Shown here: positions 59,201-64,000 of the stretch, one piece after another
How the letters are laid out: every line of letters starts with the position of its first letter
Position numbering within the stretch: the stretch's first letter is position 1
Origin: Agrypnia vestita
Lineage: Eukaryota; Arthropoda; Insecta; Trichoptera; Phryganeidae
Assembly (NCBI GenBank): GCA_016648135.1
Contig: JADDOH010001556.1
Coordinates: 1-64,000 of the forward strand
Direction of reading: 5' to 3'
DNA: 64,000 nucleotides
The notes under the pieces: model-generated
What the model was told of the DNA's origin: nothing
The model's database searches: none
The model's input: the letters and a program-made list of their open reading frames with translations, nothing else
Position numbers and translations under genes: made by a program

Positions 59201-60152
59201 ACATCAAGTGAAGATTGAAGAAGCCTTCCATAAATTTAAAGATAACTAAACATTTTCGATTACATCCTTCCATATATGATGAATTAGAAAGGAATGATTA
59301 GGTATTATTTTGCATGTGAGAATATTGGGTACTTTAGTAATAGAAATGGAGTTATATTTGCATTAATATAATAACTATGGTGTTTTTGAAAAAAAAAATG
59401 AAATATGCATAAAATAAGTACAATTTTCACGAAATTAGTGGCTTTTTTCAACAATTTTTTACAATTCTTACTCCCTTTCTTTTAACCCGTAACGTCTGCT
59501 TGCTTGCTTGTCTGACGAAAAAACTTTGGATCTATTTTTAACCCTTTTCCCGTGATCAAATTGAACTGAAACTTTGCAGGCAGACTCGTGGCGACGATAA
59601 AAATGATCAAATAAATTTTCATTTTAAAAAAATTAAAAAGTATAGTACAATTTTAGATATTTTAATAGTTTTTTTCAAATTGGAATCATTCTATATGAGT
59701 AATTAGCCCGACGCGCGTATAGACAAGAACTTGATTCAAAGCGAAAGGGAGCATTGTAAGAACTTGGTTTTTATAGGTTAGTTTTTTCCAATTGCATCCC
59801 AATTTCAATAAAAAATATTTGGCATGTACCTTGAATTTTGAATTAACATGATTCCGCATAATTTGGAATATTTTTTTTGGTCCCTTATTTTCAAATTAAC
59901 GAGGTTCTGCTATATTGCGAAGCTGACAGGTAAAAACCTTTATTTCAGGTGCCCAACCGAGCTGACGCTGATTTCGATCCGTTCGGTCTGGATCGTTTCT
60001 TGACGGAAGCCAAGAGGGCTGACCGAGTCAGCAATCCGTCCGCTGGCCAGTCGGGGGCCGGCCAATCCGCCCAAGGCAACAGGGGCAACAAGAGGTCCGA
60101 TCACCACGGGGCCGACTCGCACTCTCACAACAAAAAGAGCAGAAGGGATTAA
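44241..60152 (+). CDS. Bx42: SKIP / SNW domain-containing protein 1
   Basis: Twelve coding exons: 44241-44254, 44512-44672, 45839-46002, 47343-47513, 48968-49047, 49139-49320, 50264-50497, 50995-51151, 55330-55463, 56776-56920, 57632-57740 and 59949-60152. They encode 584 residues, close to the roughly 540 of human SNW1. The opening MSLSSILPAPTQKVWDRDDE is typical. SKIP landmarks follow: DGGAFPEIPVAQHPMSMG, KYDAIARQG, PAQYIRYTPAQQGAAFNSGA, PRFAINKKIPRGAPSPPAP, YTIPLDKRLAADGRGLQ and NENFSKLAEALYIADRKARE. The end is PFGLDRFLTEAKR and a basic tail. SKIP is a core subunit of the activated spliceosome and a cofactor for nuclear receptor and Notch transcription. Oddities are SHWKN in place of SNWKN and one GC-AG intron (44673-45838). 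All other splice sites are GT-AG. No frameshift is seen, so the gene looks intact. Confidence 0.96.
46100..46815 (+). mobile_element. TIR element with MADF-domain remnant
   Basis: TIRs of about 44 bp (GTGCTTGTTCAAACACAGCG; inverted GCGCTTGTTCAGACACAGCG) are flanked by TTAA on both sides. Within it, 46384-46560 reads MDRFDTEFFIDEVEKRPVIW and, out of frame, AWQELVEIFG: the two halves of a MADF DNA-binding domain. PIF/Harbinger elements often carry a Myb/SANT/MADF second protein. A 20-bp duplication (GAGAAAAGACCTGTAATA) breaks the frame. It is GC-richer than its surroundings and lies in SKIP intron 3. Confidence 0.75.
47952..48366. mobile_element. pogo-type MITE cut by a small foldback
   Basis: CAGTAAAACCCTGTTAATTC at 47952 runs through family blocks to GCAATCGCATTGCGATTTTC near 48213. 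A foldback at about 48238-48366 then takes over (TTGTTTCAAGTTGGATCAAA ... ATCCAACTTGAAACAA, arms about 40 bp). The right half of the MITE is missing. Confidence 0.65.
48566..48678. repeat. Foldback with paired hammerhead-like hairpins
   Basis: Arms 48566-48614 and 48633-48678 are inverted copies (GTATCTTCGTCAG / CTGACGAAGATAC). The right arm reads CTGACGA, a GATAC/GTATC stem with an AGTG loop, then GAAAC at 48633-48659. The left arm carries the same on the minus strand with one stem mismatch. Confidence 0.65.
49700..49869. mobile_element. pogo-type MITE right-end fragment
   Basis: ATTTCGCAATTGCATTGCAA, then TTCCTTGAATTTCGAATAGA and ATTAACGAGTTTCTACTGTA, match the last third of the 21022 copy. 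The other end is missing. It lies in a SKIP intron. Confidence 0.6.
51205..51819 (+). mobile_element. Probable solo LTR of a Ty3/gypsy-like element
   Basis: The 615-bp segment starts TGTAACGAGG and ends CACGTGACA, and is flanked by ATAT on each side as a 4-bp target duplication. It has AATAAA near 51426 and again near 51627, and no coding sequence. The TG...CA ends, length and 4-bp duplication fit a solo LTR left by recombination. No internal region or second LTR is present. It lies in SKIP intron 8. Confidence 0.6.
52047..52340. mobile_element. pogo-type MITE left fragment
   Basis: CAGTAAAACCTCGTTAATTC, then GCGGAACCCCGTTAATTTGA and ATCGCAATGCGATTGTGAAA, run to about TTCTCACTTGCAAAAAATCT. 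The right terminus is missing. Confidence 0.65.
52466..53226 (-). mobile_element. PIF/Harbinger non-autonomous element, copy 2
   Basis: Same AGCCATGTATTCACTAGGGG TIRs, TAA duplication (52463-52465; 53227-53229), length (761 bp) and interior as copy 1 at 22303, but inverted. The same fragment of pogo-type MITE (52975-53041) sits at the same junctions (GGCGAAAACGGGG; GTAGTAAATTGAAT). The fragment was therefore captured before these two copies separated. It lies in SKIP intron 8. Confidence 0.85.
53537..53892. mobile_element. pogo-type MITE right part
   Basis: GATCGCGAAATACGCCAAGA begins inside the family body. It ends GAATTAACGGGGTTTTACTG followed by TA. A different TIR-like end, CAGTAGACTCCCGATTATCT, starts just beyond at 53906. 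Confidence 0.65.
53894..55329. other. SKIP intron 8, right part, no gene seen
   Basis: After the CAGTAGACTCCCGATTATCT end-like sequence this is AT-rich intron with no recognised features up to the AG acceptor at 55328-55329. Confidence 0.4.
55676..56566. mobile_element. Divergent relative of the 23.4-kb foldback element
   Basis: TTCGGCTGTATTCTGAAAATAAC-type left end and GTTATTTTCATAATATGGCC right end. ATTTCTTCATCCAAAGTGTT at 56399 matches ATTTCTTCATCCACAGCGTC in the 23411 element. The minus strand has remnants of the same small frame. It lies in SKIP intron 9. Confidence 0.6.
57020..57548. mobile_element. TA foldback MITE, best full copy (529 bp)
   Basis: CAGGGTGTACCAGAGCTAGC and GCTAGCTTTGGTACACCCCA form the ends, with TA at 57018-57019 and 57549-57550. 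The two arms are complementary almost to the centre (AAACCTTG / CAAGGTTTT near 57270-57305). Five further copies or fragments lie elsewhere in the window. It has no coding sequence. Confidence 0.8.
57944..59911. mobile_element. pogo-type MITE host of a nested Harbinger element
   Basis: CAGTAAAACCCCGATAAG starts after TA at 57942-57943. Family blocks continue to 58091, resume at 59077 (CACATAATTCAATTTTTTT) and finish with AAATTAACGAGGTTCTGCTA. A further insert-like stretch without family similarity lies at about 59470-59785. The right end is only 37 bp from the last SKIP exon. Confidence 0.7.
58092..59076 (-). mobile_element. PIF/Harbinger element copy 3 with transposase remnant
   Basis: The same TIRs as copies 1 and 2 with TAA on both sides (58089-58091; 59077-59079), 985 bp. 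The minus-strand frame 58877-58392 reads a Harbinger (HARBI1-like) transposase N-terminus twice in tandem: WWVRNYLLQRDRRMDILYDL, then SDGSFVNFTRMTTTDFENLL, and again with few changes, ending LLQIIGPSIAKQ. The catalytic DDE domain is absent, so it cannot be autonomous. The pogo fragment of copies 1 and 2 is missing. Confidence 0.85.
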
Positions 60153-60285
60153 CATTCACATCAGCTGGAAAATTTTATGTGATTTCTTATTTTGTTCTGA
60201 TTGATACATATTTTGTTGAAATATGAATACCGAGATGAAAAATTAATTCTTTATAATTCAGTGGATTGTGAATGAATGGAATGTA

Positions 60286-60291
60286 AATAAA
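60286..60291 (+). terminator. Candidate poly(A) signal of SKIP
   Basis: AATAAA lies 134 bp after the SKIP stop codon (60150-60152), a usual distance. It is the first hexamer after the stop. Confidence 0.6.
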
Positions 60292-61817
60292 TCTAAAGTT
60301 GGAAATTTATTTAAACCTGTAACAATATGTATCATTTTCATATCATCCCTTTCTATATTTTTTTTTGTCAGTAGGTATGCTAGCATTTGGTTTTGTACAC
60401 GTTTATAAGATTCATTGCATTTTGTAGTAATCTTACTATGGCGATGTAAAAAGTTCAAATTGATGTTGCCTATGTCTTTTTATAGATTAATTTAGATGTA
60501 CGCCAGCCATGTTTGAAGGTGTTGAACAGTAACCGGGTAAAATGATTATCGTCAACTTAAATCAACAAGGTCATTTAGATTTGTCAATCAATTCATCACT
60601 GATTAGGCTTGAGAACATTCCTCCAAAATATCAGGACAGACTGAACAATTTTGCATAACAAAACATACATATTCCAAGATCTTTTCTTGGAACGTGTATA
60701 TCTTTTTCACAAATTTTGCAACTTTTTCATTTTGGTTCCTTGAATTTCAAATTACATATATTGATCATAAATTTTATTAAGTACAAGAATTAATGTTTTA
60801 CATGTTTACGGATAGTCTATCTGCTGTATATCATTGTAAAACCAGAAAACCTCATCGAACTGTTCTCCACAGATGCTGCAATAATAAGGTAGTACCTGAA
60901 AACAAATTAGTATCTAAAGATGCGTTAGTGTTAAATTTGCCGACTCTCTGAAATTAGTTTTTACCGATTAGTGAATGCATTTGATTTCCTAGTTATTTTT
61001 CTTCATCAGTAATACAACGGAGCCTTGCACTAGAAATGGAAATTTTAGTTCACTTGGAATCGTTCAGTAGTTCATTTGAATTATCGTTTTTTTATCTACT
61101 TCAAATTCTGTAAGTGTTTGTAAGTCATTTTCCCACCAAACCACAGGGGGAGGGGGGGGGGTTTGCTTTCAGATTTCATCATTCAGACTCCCCAAAACTT
61201 TTTTAATCTTTTTAAAATTAAAAAATATAAGGTGGGGCGGGGGGATTTCAAAAGCTTGCTACTTGGTGGAGGTGGGGTGCTTTCAATTTCTGAAATTTTC
61301 ATTATTCGACTACCACACATTTTTCACTCCCTAGAGCTAGAGAGGAAATGAAATTGGCTGCTAAAGATCCTATTGATTTTGGGATTTAGGATTTAATGAA
61401 CGATTTGTTTTCCACCTACTGAACTAATGAACGGTTCACTGAAGTGAACTCTACCGTTCATTAATTCAGTAAAGTGAACTGTTCTAAAATAACTGTTTAT
61501 GAACATCCCATCACTAGTACGCCGAAAGAGGTTCCCAAACATCAGCCGAAAGGGGCCTCTAGACAGGCCAAACACAAGGTCAATGTCACATCAGATCAAT
61601 ATTGTTGAAATATTACATTGCCAGTAATATCGATGGTGCAGAGGCCCCTGAAGGTTGTGATACGGAAACAAATCAAGTTTATAGTTGAGTTCATCTATAT
61701 TTTAATTTGTAAGTAATTACTGTTTTTAGTATAAAATTTTTATTTGAATAACAAAATAAAAATATTAAACAAGATATTTGAGTTATTACTATTGAATCAC
61801 GAGTTGGGATGCACATA
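60292..61817. other. Intergenic, no gene seen
   Basis: Contains a G-rich run at 61144-61162 and another at 61230-61245. A patch around 61420-61485 has GAACGGTTCACTGAAGTGAA with partly inverted copies nearby. No coding identity is recognised. Confidence 0.4.
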
Positions 61818-62248
61818 CAGTAAAACCCCGATAATTCGAAATTCAAATTTTTTCAAACCCGGAAGTATGAAAATGCTAATTTCTCGCTAGATTAACCCCG
61901 ATATTTCTTAATTCTAAATAATTTTTAGCCTCTTAAACCGTAAATCAATACATTTTAGTTTCCATAATTCAAAATTTAACAAAATTGAAAAAAAAAATTT
62001 TTTTTTTGCAAGCAAGAACAACAAATATGTCAATATCGGGTACTTTAGTAATGGAAATGTTGCGATCTTTGTATTAGCGTAATAAATATTGCGTTTTCGA
62101 AATGATTTCTTGAAATATGCAGAAATACACACGTTTTTCACAAAAATAATGGCCTTTTTTTAATGAGTTTTACGAATTAACGGGATTCCGTATAATTCAA
62201 AATGTTTTTTTCGGGTCCCCGGAATTTCAAATTAACGAGGTTCTACTG
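61818..62248. mobile_element. pogo-type MITE, complete (431 bp)
   Basis: CAGTAAAACCCCGATAATTC after TA (61816-61817) and AATTAACGAGGTTCTACTG before TA (62249-62250). All internal blocks are present in the same orientation as the 21022 copy. Confidence 0.8.
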
Positions 62249-62730
62249 TATTTATATTTTTAAGTGTGAGAGTCGTGACAAATACATGCCACTAACAGTA
62301 CAAAATTGTACAAAGATGATTTAAACCTCTTCTTTAGGTGAGAGGATTGGGTCACAGAGGAAGAATCTCCCCCGTCGCATATGTATAAGACATTTTTAAT
62401 GCAGTTAAAGTTTTCATCTTGCATAGTTGAATCTCCTAGTAATCAAAATATATTTTTCACAATAGATTTCTTTTTGTTTTGTTCCAAACCGAGTCTCTCA
62501 AATTAAAAATGTCTTTTTGTAGTAAAGCGCTATTTATTTATCAAGACATTATGTATATTTTTTAAAAGTATTTATTTAGTTTGGCCTCTTCATAATTGTT
62601 CCAAAATTTACTTATACATAATTTACTGCATTCTGCTTATCTAACTTTTTATAAATTATAGGTATTTATGGTTTAGACATAGTCTTGCTGTCAAATTAAA
62701 TGTTGTGTATTCAGGGTCAAGTTTTTGCTG

Positions 62731-63062
62731 TCTTCTGTGTGTAATTGTCTTTGATATTCTGCCGTATATGTGAGACCTCTCTGGCCAGAGAGGTCACATA
62801 TACACGGCAGAATATCCCAGAAAACTATACACAGAAGATTCTGAACGGCCGTGAAAACCTAAGGACATTTTTAAGTTTTTACTGCTTTCTAACAATTTCA
62901 AGCAGATTCCTTGACTCCAGATCAAAACTTAAAGACGTATACATAATACTGAGATTCATTTCAAATAAATGTTTATATTACATCTCGTGTCTCATTCCGC
63001 GGACACTGACCACAAAGGCAACATACTTTTTAGATGAGGTGTGTCGTAATTCAGTTAATTGA
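62731..63062 (+). other. Unassigned frame with an inverted duplicate of its own start
   Basis: The frame reads REVTYTRQNIPENYTQKILN, then later RFISNKCLYYIS and ATYFLDEVCRNSVN with a stop at 63060. Its first 50 bp are mirrored immediately upstream (GATATTCTGCCGTATATGTG ... CACGGCAGAATATC), so the apparent Met start belongs to the inverted copy. The minus strand at 43185-43225 encodes a similar YIHARQNISES. I do not recognise the family; a transposon protein fragment is the likeliest reading. Confidence 0.35.
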
Positions 63063-63400
63063 TTTAGATTCATTTCATTTAATTTTCATCTAACCGTATT
63101 AGGATTGATTTGTATTTATCTTTAAATAATGATATTTGATTTTTGAAAATTGCACTAGAATTTTAGATCAAGCATAACTCAAACTAAAGACATGTCACGC
63201 TTTAGTTCCATATCGGAACAAGCACCTGTCATAGACTGATCTGGTGGGCAGGGTTGGAACGGAGCTAGCGGTAAATATTGATAATATGAATTCTCACATG
63301 ACTAAAACCTATGTGAGAATTTTACGTGACATAAATAAAAATTTAGAATTTCATCAACGGATAAAAAATCAATAATACCTTCGCATTAAATTCAGTAGAG

Positions 63401-63591
63401 TTCCTTTCATTTAAGAAAGACAATCGAATTATTACAATAATCGACAATCGTATATGTAAGTCGTGCGTACGACGTACATTGTTTCATTGTATTGGTGTTT
63501 ATATCTGTAAACACCAACGCAACGAAACAATGTACATCATGCACATGGCTAACACATACCAATTCGATTGTCTTTCTTAAATGGAAAGACC
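63401..63591. repeat. Foldback, about 190 bp
   Basis: TTCCTTTCATTTAAGAAAGA, then CAATCGAATT, is mirrored by AATTCGATTG, then TCTTTCTTAAATGGAAAG. An inner pair (TACATTGTTTCATTG / CGAAACAATGTACA) also folds. Confidence 0.65.
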
Positions 63592-63734
63592 TATACCCAC
63601 ATACCGAATTTCATTTTGCTTGTACGAAAGAGAAAATAAAATAACTGCACATAATCTAATTACCTTAATAACACATATGAATTAGATCACAATTATATTA
63701 TAAAAATACATGAGCAAATACAAAATAACAGCGC

Positions 63735-64000
63735 CCGTAGAGTATGCAATTTTTGGAATAACATTTTCAAACAACTTGACAGAGTCCCACTTCATAGATT
63801 AATCGCTAAGTTAGAACATCTAGGAATCCGTGGTTCACTACTTCAATGGATTAAGAGCTTTTTGACTGAGCGGTCCTTTGCTGTCCGAGTGGGTGACTCT
63901 CTATCTGCACCGCAAGTAGTTTTAAGTGGAGTTCCACAGGGGAGTGTGCTGGGACCAATTCTCTTTATTTTATACATTTTGGATCTTCGTGCTGCTGTCC
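63735..64000 (+). mobile_element. LINE reverse transcriptase, cut by window edge
   Basis: Frame from 63772 reads DRVPLHRLIAKLEHLGIRGS, then LLQWIKSFLTERSFAVRVGD and SGVPQGSVLGPILFILYI. This is the finger-to-palm part of a CR1/Jockey-type reverse transcriptase, with the conserved SGVPQGSVLGP block. Upstream the match fades or shifts frame near 63765, where SKAFDRVP would be expected. The catalytic motif lies right of the window, so intactness is unknown. Confidence 0.85.

Overview
The window is animal nuclear DNA, most likely from an insect or another arthropod. It is AT-rich, has long introns, and carries a dense mix of degenerate transposons: pogo/Tigger-type TA-flanked MITEs, PIF/Harbinger, hAT, Penelope-like and several LINE types. 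No species can be named from the sequence. Three protein-coding genes can be read exon by exon. All coordinates come from reading splice sites and reading frames by eye; no search or alignment program was run.

Left third (1-9.8 kb, + strand): the last eleven coding exons of a Rho guanine-nucleotide exchange factor of the RGS-RhoGEF type (RhoGEF2/ARHGEF11-12-like). They cover the end of the DH-PH linker, the PH domain and a long C-terminal tail, with the stop codon at 8963-8965. The catalytic DH domain lies upstream of the window.

9.8-29.3 kb: a gene desert of about 20 kb filled with mobile-element remains. These are a Penelope-like retroelement with GIY-YIG coding remnants, foldback MITEs, pogo-type MITEs, one Tigger-type MITE, one PIF/Harbinger non-autonomous element and a large inverted-repeat element.

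29.3-42.9 kb, - strand: NC2alpha/DRAP1, the H2A-like histone-fold subunit of the NC2 (Dr1-DRAP1) TBP repressor, in four coding exons. Its second intron is an AT-AC, minor-class (U12) intron with a textbook donor and branch site. The last exon encodes a long tail carrying a repeated H-[LI]-D-L-S-type motif. Introns hold a 13-copy 72-bp minisatellite, LINE 3' ends, a hAT MITE with an 8-bp target duplication, and foldbacks.

44.2-60.2 kb, + strand: SKIP/SNW1 (Drosophila Bx42), a spliceosome and transcription cofactor, in twelve coding exons and apparently intact (584 aa). One intron is GC-AG, and the name-giving Ser-Asn-Trp signature reads Ser-His-Trp. NC2alpha and SKIP are divergently arranged about 1.4 kb apart. 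SKIP introns hold a MADF-coding TIR element, a probable solo LTR, PIF/Harbinger elements (one nested inside a pogo MITE with a clean TAA target duplication) and foldbacks.

60.2-64 kb: the SKIP 3' end, another pogo MITE, foldbacks, and the start of a LINE reverse transcriptase cut by the window edge. I found no convincing new multi-gene system. The more interesting signals are the U12 intron, the SNW-to-SHW change, the repeated NC2alpha tail motif, a hammerhead-like hairpin motif recurring at four loci, and the layered transposon histories.
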